Source: Rhynchosporium graminicola (lineage: Eukaryota > Ascomycota > Leotiomycetes > Helotiales > Ploettnerulaceae). Taken from it: 64,000 bases of DNA. The stretch's first letter is position 1. Every line of letters starts with the position of its first letter. Under the pieces are notes generated by a model that was given only the letters and a program-made list of their open reading frames with translations, was not told where the DNA came from and did no database searches. Shown one piece after another: positions 35,681 to 48,700 of the stretch. The translations under genes and the position numbers were made by a program. The stretch is taken from positions 786,095 through 850,094 of the forward strand of contig FJUW01000014.1 in the NCBI GenBank assembly GCA_900074885.1, in the 5' to 3' direction.

Positions 35681-36414
35681 AGGTACTGCTCAGGTTGCTC
35701 AGGTTTGCTCAAGTGAGCTAGGTGAGAAGAGGGTGAGCCAAGGGTGATTAGCGCCTGAGTAGAAGCGGCGAGCTTACTAACCGACCTTAGGACGAAGAAG
35801 AAAAAAGTTGTGTTCAACTACCATTCGTACATTCCTTATTTACTTACTTACCATAGGCAGCTACACACGCCTTGAGGTTTGAGAATTGGGAATCTGGCAG
35901 TTATTCACTGGAGTCGTGCATCACGTCTCTCTCTCTCTCTCTCTCTCATATGCCCCTTACTTACTCACGACCGCAACCCCCACTTATGATCCAAAGCATA
36001 ACAAGCAGCTTATGCGACATGACATGAAATATACGCCGTTCGACTTTCCATCAACGGACAGGGAAATTCAAGGATTCGGTAACGGTCGAAGACTTTGAGG
36101 GTGTTTGTGTTGGTTCTAGCTGTGATGTAGACTTGATTAAGAGGAGAGTTTGGATGCTTTCTGACTTGAGATAGATGAAGGGGTGAGAGACACGCCAAAG
36201 AATAGGGAAAGCCAAGCTAGGCTAGCGTTGGATTTGGCGTTGGGAGATCTACCCTCGTGCTTGTTCTGTGGAAAATCAATTGAGATGTGGTAGGTGAGGG
36301 TTTACAGTACGTGTTTTGATTGTGAATTTAATGTTGATGCATGATTACATCTGCATTAGACTGATTTCGCATGTCAAGTTGAAACTTCTGAGAGCAGTGC
36401 TTAAATCTCGTACA
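35681..36414. other. No supported gene
   Basis: Contains a (CT)n run at 35925-35947. Otherwise short frames only, plus the 3' flank of the epoxide-hydrolase gene. Confidence 0.5.
35925..35947. repeat. (CT)n microsatellite
   Basis: About eleven CT units. No link to a gene is evident. Confidence 0.85.
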
Positions 36415-37653
36415 CTAGTGAGAAGTAGCATCGACCTTCACATCCCGCAAGAACTTAGCAACAAGCTCAACAACCCTCTCAGGCTGTTCCTGCTGTATCC
36501 AATGTCCCGCTCCATCGACCAATTCCACACCTTTTGACATCGTACAAACCTCATCCATCTTTTCTATAGCACCTGGTTCCTGATAGGTCCCCCAGTCTTG
36601 CTTCCCACCGATGAATAGCGCAGGAACATCGATCGTCCTACCCGCGAATAACTCTACATCTTTCATATTCCCCGGATCGGTCGCTGTTCTGTACCAATTC
36701 AACCCCCCTTGGAAACCATTCCTACTCCATTCCTGCACATAAACCGCTAAATCTTCGTCTGGTAACCATTTCTTACATTTTCTGTTTACCTCAGAAGGAG
36801 AAGCATCTGCCATTAAAAGAGCCACAGATTCCCGCATCCCAGAGGAGAGAGGCATCACGTAGTAATATGGCAGTTTTGCAAGTTCTGCGGCGGTCCAGGA
36901 TTGGAGGGGTGCAGGGTGATTGCCTGACCAGTCTGCGGATTTGAGGTGAAAGTACCCACGAAGGAAGGAGTGGAGGCTGGATTTGGGGTTATTCATTTCG
37001 GAAGCGGCGAGCTGGGTTGAGTAGTACCATTTATAGTGTTTTCGAGGTTCGGGAAGTTCTGCTAGAGCCTTGTGGATATCTTCTTTTTCTGAAGTTTGGA
37101 CGGGATGAGAGGAGAGGGTATTGAATGGGAGAGTGGGCGAGCCTTTGAAAGGATGGGACATTGTTATTACACTATATGTATTGTAAGTAGCTGTGCTATA
37201 TAAGGTGACGAGGAGGAAGACTTACGATTTAAACACGTCCCCCCTCATCAACGCACACATACTAGCCGCTACTGCTCCGAAGTCATGGCCGATCACACAA
37301 GCTACTTCTTTATACCCTAAAGCATTCACAAATATCAAGGCATCCCGCACCAAATGCGTGAATGTAAATGCACCTAAATCCACGGAGTGGAAGTCGCGTG
37401 TATCCCAACCTGTCGTTCGTCCATATCCGCGCTGGTCATAGGCAACGACGTGATAGCCTTCTGAGGCGAGGGAGGGCATTATTTTGCGCCATGAGAAGGC
37501 GAGTTCAGGGAAGCCGTGGAGGAGGAGGATGAGTGGTTTGGAGGATTGGCCACAGCCGAGGTAGTGGTAGTTGAGGTCGTGAGAGGGGAGGTAGGATGAG
37601 GTGACCCCTGGGGGAAGGGCAAGTGGTGGAAGAGATGCTGATGCTGCTGCCAT
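36415..37653 (-). CDS. Epoxide-hydrolase-like alpha/beta hydrolase
   Basis: Alpha/beta-hydrolase-fold enzyme of 394 residues, closest by motif to soluble epoxide hydrolases, which open epoxides to diols. Exons are 37653-37226 and 37171-36415, with a 54-bp intron (GTAAGT...TATAG). The joint restores FKSVITMSHPFKG in frame. Motifs are the oxyanion loop HGFPE (46-50), YDQRGYGRT (72-80), the nucleophile elbow GHDFGA with D124, and C-terminal GAGHW with the catalytic base H366. D335 in GGKQDWG is a candidate acid partner. Cap-domain tyrosines occur in KHYKWYY and LPYYYV, as epoxide hydrolases need for substrate activation. An Asp rather than Ser nucleophile separates it from esterases. No signal peptide or peroxisomal SKL end is seen. 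The G-rich tract at 37857-37881 lies about 200 bp upstream of the ATG. Confidence 0.88.
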
Positions 37654-39716
37654 GATGCTGTGGTTAGTTGTTGATTGTTAGTTGCAAGAGCTGGGTGTAG
37701 CAATTGTGCAGGTAGATAGATACATGTTGACCTAGGTACAGTGGTATGCGTGCCTGCAGATTCCGAGGTCATTGTGAAGGAAGAATCTGGGGAAGAGGGG
37801 AGAGGAGGGGAGAGCTGACAAAGGCAAATAGAGTGGAATCCATCAATCCATCTCAGGCGGGGGCGGGGCGGGGCGGGGCGGCAATTGAAACCCTGCATCC
37901 GAGCAGCTTGGCAGCACGTGTCCGTCCGTATCTTCGACCCTGCAAATGTCGATATTGAATAACAAGGTATGCTTCGTAGCATATGCTCATCTACATAGGA
38001 TAGGGAGGTCTTGGTAGTGCGATTGTCAAGCTACATTTAAATATTCCCAGATTCCATAATTTCACTTCAGGCTCGCTCGGGCAATTGAATGTTGTGTATG
38101 GAACATAGCTGAACCATGCCATCAATTCCCTTTCCGGCATTGGACATATACGTCATCGTCACCGCTCCCTTTATGGTTTCAGTAAGGGAGATGTGATGCA
38201 TTCATTACCTTACCCGACCTCCTTTAAAGGTACAGTAAGTTGGTCTCAATATGGTGTCTTATCTCCCTCGCTTCCGAAGCCACCCAGGTGCATCCTCTTA
38301 GAGTTGACTTGTATCTGGCGAGGCCGTTGCTTACTACTGGGAAGTAATTGTATTTCATATAAGATTAAAGAAAGATCTTCATCTAGAAAAGGTTAATATT
38401 TGTAATATATCTACCGTACCACTTGTGCCTGCCTATTCTCCTATCGATCGAGTCGTTGTTAATTAACCTGACCTGACCGCACCTGACCTGACCGCCTTTG
38501 ATACTCTCTCTCTACCTATGGGTTGGAGTATTATTGACTTTCTACCTCACTGGTACCTATCTCACCGGGACCACCTATGGGTGCTTGGCCAATAACTTTC
38601 TCACCATAGAACAGAGAGCGGTTTCCGACAGTACCGGTGAGATAAATGCATCTGCTCTGAAGGGAAGAGAGCTCTGACTGGCTTCTATTTGATTAATACA
38701 CTTCCGCTCTTACCTGATCTTTTGTTTCCAATGGTCGGTCTTTCCTGACAAGACATGACTTGCGCAATGTGTCTACGACGTACGAGTATACTTCTGAAGC
38801 AGCTGCTCGCTCGCTCACCGCAAAGGTGTGCGCGCATACCCAGGGTTGTTTAAGGATGAAGTCAAAATATCCTATGACTTCGCATAGCAAGACATTAAAT
38901 TAGTTGGCCTCTCCTGTATCCCATGGAGTGCTCTTGACTGGCTGGGTGAATTAGTGTAGCTCTCTAGGTACCTAGCGCCGGTAGATCCATTGATGATAGC
39001 GTCCTAGATTCATCGTGCACGATGAGACCGGTAGGTACGTACCCGTAGGAAGCGGTCAATCATAGCCCACAGTGTCAAGTGAAATCGTATCAAATCAAAT
39101 CAAATCATAACAGATCAGATCAAACGAAACTAAAGTAAAGCCATGCCAACACCACAAACACATGCGCAGGAGCTATGATCAATGGCACGCCTTAGTACTT
39201 ACCTATACTACCCATACTACCCATACTACCACCAAAACAAACCTTAGTCCACTTCCCGACACTCTCAGACAAAACCCCGATTCGAGCCAAACATCAGCAT
39301 CTTCACTTCTCCAAAGCACATTCCTCCCATTGCTTACTACTCTCGCTCACGTACCGACCAATTCATCTTCGATAATAATCGACATCCCTTCCCATCTCCT
39401 TCTCAATCGAGAAACGCAATTCCCCTTTTCGGTCCCACCCTTCATGATCCAGACCGTCGATCGATCCGCATCAAACTTACCTATCAAGCCTCACCCAGTC
39501 ACAATCCCAGCCTCTTTCGCTTCTCGCTCCACTCATCGGTGTACGAAGGCTGCACCCATCGTCATCTCACATTTACTCTGTACAAGGGAGGAGAGAGGGA
39601 AGCTCTTCTCACAACATCAACAATTATCCTAAGCGTCGTTCTTTCGATGCAATAGGATCCTCATTAGCCCCCAGTTGGCAGAGGCAGAAGACCGGCACCG
39701 CGCCCACGACATAGCC
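37654..39716. other. Divergent promoter region
   Basis: About 2 kb between divergently transcribed genes. It contains a G-rich tract (37857-37881), CCTGACCTGACC-like short tandems near 38469-38494, and ATCAA-type repeats near 39085-39125. Open frames here, such as 39162-39632 (+), are probably leader sequence of the serine-rich gene. Confidence 0.55.
37857..37881 (+). promoter_or_regulatory. G-rich tract with quadruplex potential
   Basis: Five G runs in close succession (GGCGGGGGCGGGGCGGGGCGG), separated by single C residues, satisfy a G-quadruplex pattern and also read as overlapping GC boxes. The tract lies upstream of the minus-strand epoxide-hydrolase gene, so the C-rich strand is its coding strand. 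A regulatory role is inferred. Confidence 0.5.
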
Positions 39717-42700
39717 ATGTTTGGCAAGAAGAACAGGAGACGAGCCGCGTCGAACCCGGTATGTAATGTTCTGTTTCCTATGCCAGCATTGCAGCTCAGC
39801 TGCTTTTCCCTCGTTTCCTATCGATGTTTGGACGTCGCAATACCTCTTCCATTGGTCTTGCTAGGAAGATGCTTAGACCATCATCGATCGTTACACAACG
39901 TTTCACGATGCAGTCACTGACACGTCTATCAACAGCCCCTAAGTGGACCGACCAACCCTTCCGCGGCGACCGCTGCAGCACAGGCTTTCTTGAAGAACCA
40001 GGCTTCCAATGCTTCCCTTTCCAACGCCGCAGCAGCTGCTGCACTGAGATCCCGACCCACGACTCCCACCAGTGTCGCAGACGTACAAACCAAAAGGACT
40101 ATCCGGAGAACTGGCTCGGTATCATCGGTGGGAAGCTCGGTCGCAGGATCAACAAGAGGACAACCCCGGCCACAACTGGAGAGGAGAGGAAGCTCTGCAT
40201 CGATGACCGAACGCACATTTCGCGAACCTTCACCTTCACGACCTGTTCCCAGTGCCCCTGATGCGCCACCGGTCCCGGCCCTGCCTACGAGTCTACAACA
40301 GTCGCCGATGATACCACCGAAGTCGCATCGACGAGCTTCAAGTGTGGAAGCTCCGGCCACGAGAGTAGCATCGCCCCCTCCGAACAAGGCCAACGGTCGA
40401 GGATCCAGTCTAGGAGGAGCAACACAACCCCCAAGGAGAACCAACCAGAGGATGTCGAACCTATCCAGTGTCTCGGAGAGTGAAAGACCAGGTAGTAGAG
40501 GGTCCGTTAATTTCTCATTGCCTACAGGTTCTAGGCCGACTTCACCAGTCGCACAGAGAAGGCATAGGCTAACATCTCCGTCACCACAAAGGGCAAATAT
40601 GGCAAGAATTGTGTCACCTACTAATCAAAGTTTGATCTATGATCCAAATACTAGAAGTTTTCTGCCGGAGGCGCAGATAATGGCGATTGAAGAGAGGATA
40701 CACAGCGCTTCCGAACAACCGGTAAAGAAGAAGAAGAGAGCGTCGCCAATAGCAGGAACACATTTAGCCGATGGCACGGCTGGGGGAAGGCCGAAAGGGA
40801 CATTCATTGATGCTGCAGAAGCTGCGGAACGGCAGAAAGCGATTGAAACGCCAGCGCCAAGTGGTCAATCTGCTCCGGCGCCTGTAGCTGCGCCTGTTCA
40901 GGCTCCAGCAGTGGAACTTGTTTCCGAAGCGCCCAAGAAGAAGAAAAAGAAGGTGGCTATAAGCGATTCAGAAAGTGATCAGGCGTCCTATATTCCAAAT
41001 CCATCCGACAACGACAGCGATTTTACAACAAAACAGTCTAACACTCGAGCAGTGGCACCTTTGGCTAAGAAGCCATCAATTGTGCGAGAAGACGAGGAGA
41101 GGGAAAACGAGGGAAACGATACGCTTAAAGGAACTCAAAACCTGGCAGTTTTGAATGGCACACCGGACTCCAGGCAGGCCTCACCCTCTCCATTACCGCG
41201 TTCTTCAGTAGCTGGGAGAGGGCATGGTCGTGGACAAGCTTCAGCGTCGACAGCATTCGCTCAAGGAAGACAAAAAGCTAGATCTGCAAGCCAACCGGCC
41301 CCAAAGCAAGATTCACCTGCCAATGGAGTCGGATCAGCTTCACGAGACAGTGTTCGCGGGGGCAGAGTTGCGTCTGTTAGTCCTATGCGGACAACACACT
41401 TTGCACCGAGCCCAGACAGTCTCATCGTTAAACATGATCCTCCTGCTCGCTCGATTTCTCCTCGGAAGTCAGCCATGAAGCACTCCAATTCTCCGCATGC
41501 TACTTCTCCCAACGAGGGTTTCCATGAACACAGTTTCAGCGAGACATCCAATGGCTCAGCTGTACAATCTGAAGGCCTCACTCCAAGGAAGAAAGCCAAT
41601 CGTGTCAGTTTTGATGAGACAAATGTGGTCGTTGGGCAAGCAGCGACACCTGCCGCTTCCGATTCGCCAATTATTCTTAGTCCGCAGACAAAATCGAAAT
41701 GGTTCAGCATCGGCCGTGGAAAGAAGAAGGAGTCAGCAGTATCAGAAGATGATGAGATCATGAAACCGCGACCTGCGTTGCCATCTTTCGGTAGCGTTCG
41801 TGAGAAGAAACCAGTCCGTGATCTCGAAGAGCGACCTTTGGTGAAGCCAACGGAGCACTCGGAAGCTAGATTACCCCCGGCATCTCCACCATTATTTACG
41901 TCGCCGACTGGCGAGACCATTGAGAATCCTTTCGGGCAATCGAACGATCATGGGGCAGGAGCTGTTATTTTACAGGACTTCGCGTCCAAGAACACGGCCA
42001 ATATCTCGAAATCCCGCGAACCATTACCTCCACAAGTGACAAGTGTGGACGGCAATGGGGAGATATCTGGCAGCGATAGTAGTTTGTACAGCGTGGAGGA
42101 TCGAAAACCGGATATTGGTCTCGCTAGAGGGAATAGCATCAAGCGTGGTCCCGAAGATGGCAATGCAGATACATATAGAGCTTTGGCATCACCAGTCTCA
42201 CATGAATTCGAGGCTCCAACTGCAAAGGGCGAAAGCGAAGCTATGAATGGAATAAATGTCCCAGAGATCAATATACTCTCCGCTACCCCAATCATTGCCA
42301 GTGCAGAGCCGGGACAAGCATGGCCAGATATACCAGGATCTTGGGCCAAAGAGAACTCTGACTCTAGTAACCAAGAACAGGAGGAGATTTCGCTTGTTGA
42401 GCATCATCCAACTGAGCCCACGGTTGCTGAGGTGGGTATCGCTGAACCTGATCCCACAACACCTCGTGCTGGATCGCCGGTTTTAGGCGAAATTGCAGCC
42501 TACAACTCCATCGCAGAAGAGCCAGAAGAGTCGGACTCTAGTATATACAGCGATGCAGCCGAAGACTTCTCTGATATCGAAGGGAGCGGATTCATGTCAC
42601 TGGATGCCGTGGTCACCACTCCGGTCAAAATCAATACCGAGATGACTGGACTAGCGATTTCCACACCTCCTGAAAGCCCTACGACACAAACCACCAAGCA

Positions 42701-44582
42701 AAAAGCATATCAGCGATCACAGCTCTCAAGGCAATCCAGTGAGCCAGATATCAATCAAGGCTGGGATAAGGTACAGGCATATTGGAGCACTCTGTCGGCG
42801 GAGAAGAAGCGTCAATTGGAAGAGGAAGCCCGTGATGAGGCAGAAGGTTCAGACACAGAGGTCGAGGCTAAGCCAGCGCCAAAGCCAAAGAAGAAGAACA
42901 AGGTCGCTGTGCGAGCAGGGACCGCTCAGCCAGAGCCTGACATTCAGCAACCTGTCAGCAATGACCGGTCGTATATGATCCAACCTGGTGCGAAAGCTGG
43001 TCCCAATGGACATGCGCCAATGAAATCTTCTATGCGAAGTGAGCCTGCGAATAACGCTCCAGAACCTCACATACGGAAGTCGATGCGAGGCTCAGGCTCC
43101 ATGCGTGGGACTTTGCGTGAAGGTGCTGAACCTACGGGATCCTTGCAAAAGAAAAATCGCCCTGCTTCGCAACCTCCTGTGTCAAGGCCAGACCCAATAG
43201 AAGTCCAGAAACATATCCGTACGCTCTCAGCAGCAAGTGCAGCAACTGCTCAGAGTGCCGATACAAAGCGACACACAGCTCCAGCACCGGCTCTTCGCAG
43301 GAAGAACTCGGGAGATAGCGATACCAGCTTCAAGCGTTCCAATAAACATGGAAATGAAATCCCAAGCTTCCGAAACTCAATGCGTGGATCTGTTGACAGC
43401 CCTCAATCTGCTGCACCAAGGCCACAATCAAGTCGATTCAGTCTTCGATCTCTATCTCCAACCGGATCAGCATTCCGCCGACCTTTCAACAGTGGTGCAG
43501 CACCTCAGGCTAATCTATCAGAAACACACATGCGTAACTCGATGCGTAGTTCGAACTCCATAACCCCATCACTGAGAAACAATCCTCCGGCCAAGAAATC
43601 TAGTGGATTCGGTCGCTCTGCACCAGTAAAACAAAACAAACAACAGAAGCCTACTCGTAGACTCATTTCTCGTTTCGCTGATTCCAGCGACGAAGACGAA
43701 GACACACCACGCTTCCAATCTCGATTCAACGATTCCAGTGATGATGACGACGGCCCACCCTTGCCACTCCCGTCCGCAGTTCGAACGATGCGTAACAGTA
43801 CTAACGCCCCAGTCCGAGGGATCCCCAAACGCACCGGCGTCAACGACGGAGACTCATCCGACCTTCCAGACAGCGACGACGAGAAAACTCCTCGCCTGCC
43901 TAAAATCGTCAAAAACCAGAATGGAATCAGTCTCAACACCACCAAAGCATCGGCACTCGCATCCGGTTCTCTCCGCCGATCTGGCTCTGGTCGCGGCACG
44001 ATCAGCGCACCTCCTGTAGCTCTGCCTGGTACTGATGCACCGATTAGACCAAACAATCCCAGCAGAGGCAGTTTTATGAGCATTTTGAGGAGGAAGAAAG
44101 ATACTGGAAGTGGTGGGAGGGTGAGGAAATCCGATGCGGAAAGTGCGGCAAGGAGAGATACGCCGTTGGAGAGAAATAAATTTGATCTTCAAGCTTTACG
44201 TCTAGAGAGTACACAGTCTCCAAGATTGCAGAAGCGCAATACTATGTCCAGAGAGAATAGTGCGAGTTGGCCCTTACCTGGTCCGGGTAACGGTGTCTCG
44301 GCGCACACTGGGGCGTCGCAAAGCCAGAGAGTTCTTGTAGGCAAAGAGAGCGAGGACGCCAGACCATTCACGGCCGATGGACCGGGTGGTGTCGTTGAAT
44401 CCCCGAATGGCGACTTGGGTGCGAACGCAGATGGCAGACCTGATATTGGATCCAGGAGATTCACGGCTACAGGGCTGGCAAATGTCGATGTTGCGAATCT
44501 TAGTTTCGCGGGAGCGAACGGTGGGGAGCGGAAGAAGAAGAAATTTGGGAAATTGAGGAAGATGTTTAGGTTGGATGACTAG
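39717..44582 (+). CDS. Large serine-rich, mostly disordered protein
   Basis: A 1562-residue protein from two exons: 39717-39758 (MFGKKNRRRAASNP) and 39936-44582. The 177-bp intron has a GTATGT donor and an ACAG acceptor, joined in phase 0. The ATG at 39717 is chosen because exon 2 has no in-frame ATG near its start. After a basic start comes an Ala-rich helix (ASLSNAAAAAALRSR). Long Ser/Pro/Arg tracts follow, then short KKKKKK-type basic patches at about 230-320 (PVKKKKRAS, APKKKKKKVAIS), acidic stretches and a coiled-coil-like piece (SAEKKRQLEEEARDEAE). SMR/SMRG repeats lie at about 1044-1222, and the pair RFADSSDEDED / RFNDSSDDDDG at about 1257-1285. The C-terminus is polybasic, GERKKKKFGKLRKMFRLDD. 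No enzymatic domain or membrane helix is present. A scaffold or cortical role is possible; the MF-plus-Ala-rich start is reminiscent of eisosome Seg1-type proteins, but this is speculative. Confidence 0.82.
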
Positions 44583-45737
44583 GGGAGATATAGATACGGA
44601 AACTGAGGCAGGGACATGTACAGATACAGATACAGATTCCTCTTCCTTTTTTTTATCATCGCGTTGTTGTTTATTTGCCTGCATGGGATTGGCATGGCGG
44701 ACTGGGGGCTTCGGGTGGGTGGCACCGGAGCTTATATCAACTCCTGGACGGGAAGAAAACGTTTCTTGCTTTCTTGCTCTATTGTTTTTTGCTATACTGC
44801 ATTGATGATCCCGGAGAGTTCGTTGGCAAACCTTTCTTGTATAGACAAACATTCTAGCAGCCTGTTAGTCTGCCTTAATGGGAAGACGTCAACTGAAAGG
44901 GAGAGGGAAATGAAATGAAACGAAAGGAGGCGTTCGATTCGAGCATATATGATTGATTGGGGGAAGAAACAAAGGCTAGAGGGAGAGGTGGGGAGAAGAG
45001 GATTTGGATGCAGGTGTAGGTGGAAGTGCAGGTAGAAGTGGAGGTAATATGTAATTGTTGTAATAGGCGAGAAGAGAAATCAAATGTGTGTTTTTGAAAG
45101 AAGAAGATTGAGTGAGTGAGTGAGTGAGTGGTACATGATATCTTGAATAGATTGTGAGTGGGTGGGTGGGTGAGTGAGTATACTCATATATCGAGGATGC
45201 GGTAGGGGAAAAATCACGATGGCTTGGTACTTGAATGAGACGGGATGGGATAGAAGAAGAGAAGATATGCGGTGTAAGTTCTTGCTTCAGAGGGAGCTGG
45301 TAGATGGTGAGATTGTTAGATTGTTAGAGGCGCATGCTGGTATGTGGGGGGTTGGGTTTGGCATGTTGGTACAGGAAAGGATGGGAAGTAGATCTGTCCG
45401 ATGATGAAAAAAATAAAACCCCTCTTGAAAGTCAACACTCAAACCAGGAAAGCAAGTAGAATTTGTGGTGTATCTCATCGTAAAGTGTAAGTTTTGGCAA
45501 CTAACTACTCGTTTAGATCTAGGTGAATGTAAGCTAGAAAACGCCGGGACTATCTCATGATCAGCGTGATGACAAAGACTCGACGTACTACAAGTACACC
45601 TGAGATGAGTTGAGTTAAATATTCGCTTTTCGTACTTAGATTAGACTCAGAGTATCCGAGTCTGCATTAGATAAGTATACTTGAGGTGTAATAGTATAGA
45701 AACAAGATCTTCTCCGTGCCGGCCCTTCGCAAGCTCC
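44583..45737. other. 3' region and tandem-rich spacer
   Basis: The 3' flank of the serine-rich gene. GAGT/GGGT short tandems lie at about 45109-45180. No supported gene. Confidence 0.55.
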
Positions 45738-48700
45738 GGGGTCACGGGACCTTGCTTCGCGCAGTAGTTACGGGTAATAGTTAATCCGTAATAGTCGCTT
45801 ATAGTAGATAATAGTAACTACGTAAACAAAGACTTACTATTGAAGATAAATTCTAATAGATAATAATAGTAATTGAATTTAAAATAGGCTAAAGGTAATA
45901 GTATTATAAGTACGTCTCTCCCGTAGTAATAATTATAAACCTTCTTTTTAGCGATACTATAATTATTAAGTACGTATCTACTATATCGATTCTGTCGATC
46001 TACGGCCCTATAGTAATTACTAACGGACTATAAGATATCTACTACTACTACTACTGCTACTACCTCTACTACTGCTGCCTTAGCAGCCTAATCTTACGCC
46101 GCCGGCCTTACGGCTCCTCTACTAACCCTTACTATATAAGTCAGCCCTAGCTATCTGATAGTCCGTAACTCAGCTAACGAATACTCGTAAGGCCGCCCTT
46201 ACCCGCTCGCGCTACCGCCGCTATAACGCGGCTCTTCGCCCTCCCCCCCCTCCGCGCTACTAATTTGCGTCCGGGTCGGGTCTTCTCCGATACTACTCGG
46301 TTCTCTAACCTAGAGGCTCGATACGTCTAGATCTATAAGTTATTCTATATTATTCCCTAATTAATTATACTCTATAATAGACCGTTTCGGACGTAGAAAT
46401 ACTAATAGATATAGCTAGACGTATTAAGCTTCCGGGTTATAACTACTACTAAGGAGGCTATAGCCCTTAGATAGAGTGCGTTCGGGTCGCTAGTTTTTTA
46501 AGTAGCTCCTGCGCTAACTACTACTATAATAGTATAAGAGACTATTACTCGCTCTATAAGTTATATTCCGAACTGAATTATAACTTATACTAATATTTAT
46601 AGATCTATAAGCCCTATTAGCCCTGCCGCCTCTATCGCTCTTATTATTCCCTCCCCTGCTACTACTAGCTCTTCCTTAGGTCGTACCTATAGTCGTAGAA
46701 ATACCTAGGTCGCTCCTAGTGCTTATAATAATAATAATAAGTCGTAAATCTAACTGCTTTATAGCTTATAACTAATCTGTAGTAGCTTACTATATCTTTC
46801 CTACTACTACCGGCTATATCTATTACTCTTATTATACCTACTGCTAGCTTTTAGAGGCCTAGGCGATTCTTTACGAATCGCTCGCGGATAATCTCTATAT
46901 AAAGGCCGATTTAAAGAAGAAGGAGAAGCGTAAGGATAAGGAGAGTAAGGGCTTAATTAAGCTATAAATCCTATTAAAGGTCCTCTATAAGAGTATAAGT
47001 TAAATTTCAGAGCTAAAAATCCTATTATAAGTCTCTTATAAAAGTTAATATTAAATAGAAACTACGTTCTGCTTTATCTTTAACTTCTTTTAGATTTTAT
47101 TAAACTTTTCATAATTAAGAGACTTATATAGTATATCTATAGACTTATAAATTATTCTTAACTAAACTAATATTAATAAAGATTAAGTAATACCTCTAGA
47201 AATATAACGTTCGTAGTCTGATATTAATTTTCTATAAGTAATAATACGCTTAACCCTTTAACTTTAGACGTTCGTGAAAGACTAACGTATAGCTAACTAT
47301 AAGTAAATATAAGTATCTATAAATCTAGCTCTATTATATAAAACGACTATCCTTAAGACTTATTAATAATTATAGCGAAGTATAAATAGATTAGAAATTA
47401 CTTTCGTTAAAAGGTAATTCTAAGCTTTTTATCTATTCCTATTAATTTAATCTATAGGAGTACTTATAACTATTTATTAAAGTCTCTACTTAAGATCCGA
47501 GCCTTAATATAATACTTTCTTAAGCTTCTAACTATTAATCGCGTTCTATTATAAAGGCTTTCTAGTAGCGTAAGATTATATAAAAGAAGAATAAGCGAAC
47601 TAAGCTTAAGGTATAAGTGCGATAATAATAGTAAGAGAAGATCGATTTTTTAAAGAGTCTTAGCTAAAAACTAATAAAGGTTTATCTTAGCGATATCTAC
47701 GTTAATTATATATATATCTATAGCTAAGTAAGTCTATAACTAGCCCGGAAAGTAACTAAGAATTATTCTATTTAGCTTTATAATAGTTATATTTAGAGTT
47801 AATAATAGATAGCGACCTATAAAAGTAATCAGATCTATAGTAGCTCCTCTAAGAAGAGCTAGAGAATAGATAGAGTCGATAAAACTAGAAACGCTAATAA
47901 GTTAATAAATATAGTCCGGAATTATAACTAAAAGCTCTTTACGCGGATCGTAAGATAGATTACTAACTTAATCTATAAATTCCGAACTATAAACCTTTTC
48001 CCGGACTCGTATATTAATCCGTAAGATAATACGATATAATTAGAGCTAGATAAATAACTTTTAAATATAAGTAGTTATAATATTAGCTTATAAACCCTAT
48101 AGTATAACTAGAAGTATCTATATAAAGTCTCTACTAAGTATTATAGATATACCGCCGAAGAGAATATTATCTATAGAGCCTTATAAATCGACTAAAAAGT
48201 AGTATATTACCTTAAAATAATATTTATATTATATTAGTACCTCGTCCTAGATAATTAGATTAACCTAATATAAGAGACCGCTAAGCGCGCTTTACTTCGT
48301 AATACTACTTACGAACTATTTCGTAAGATCGATCAGGATCTTAAATTACAAGTATAATATACGCCTATTCGGTAATAATAGAGCTATAATACTAGTAGAA
48401 GTAATATAAAAGACCGACTTTTCTTCGCTATAGTAATAATAGTAGAGAGTCTTATATAGATATATTTTACTAGATCTACTTTAGCTTTAGATATAAAAGT
48501 ATATTATTTCCGGTTCTATAATAATTATAGTTACGATATTCGTAAAAGCTATAAGCTAATCGCTATTAAGATTCGCTTTTATCGTTTACGCTAAAGTAGT
48601 AAAATCTTCGATTCGATTATCTATTATCTATTAAGAGATATAATAATAGGCCTAATCCTACTCGTAAGTAGGCGGGCTAACGCCCGAAAGTGACTATTAC

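Noticed and set aside
41261..41920. 219-residue minus-strand frame (and others at 39929-40444 and 43505-44083)
   Set aside because: Shadow frames opposite the Ser-rich coding sequence; no independent domain or start context.
48490..48545. Retroviral-type zinc knuckle in the RIP block
   Set aside because: After allowing Cys to Tyr changes the spacing is close to, but not exactly, C-x2-C-x4-H-x4-C; too weak to assign the element to gag or LINE ORF1.
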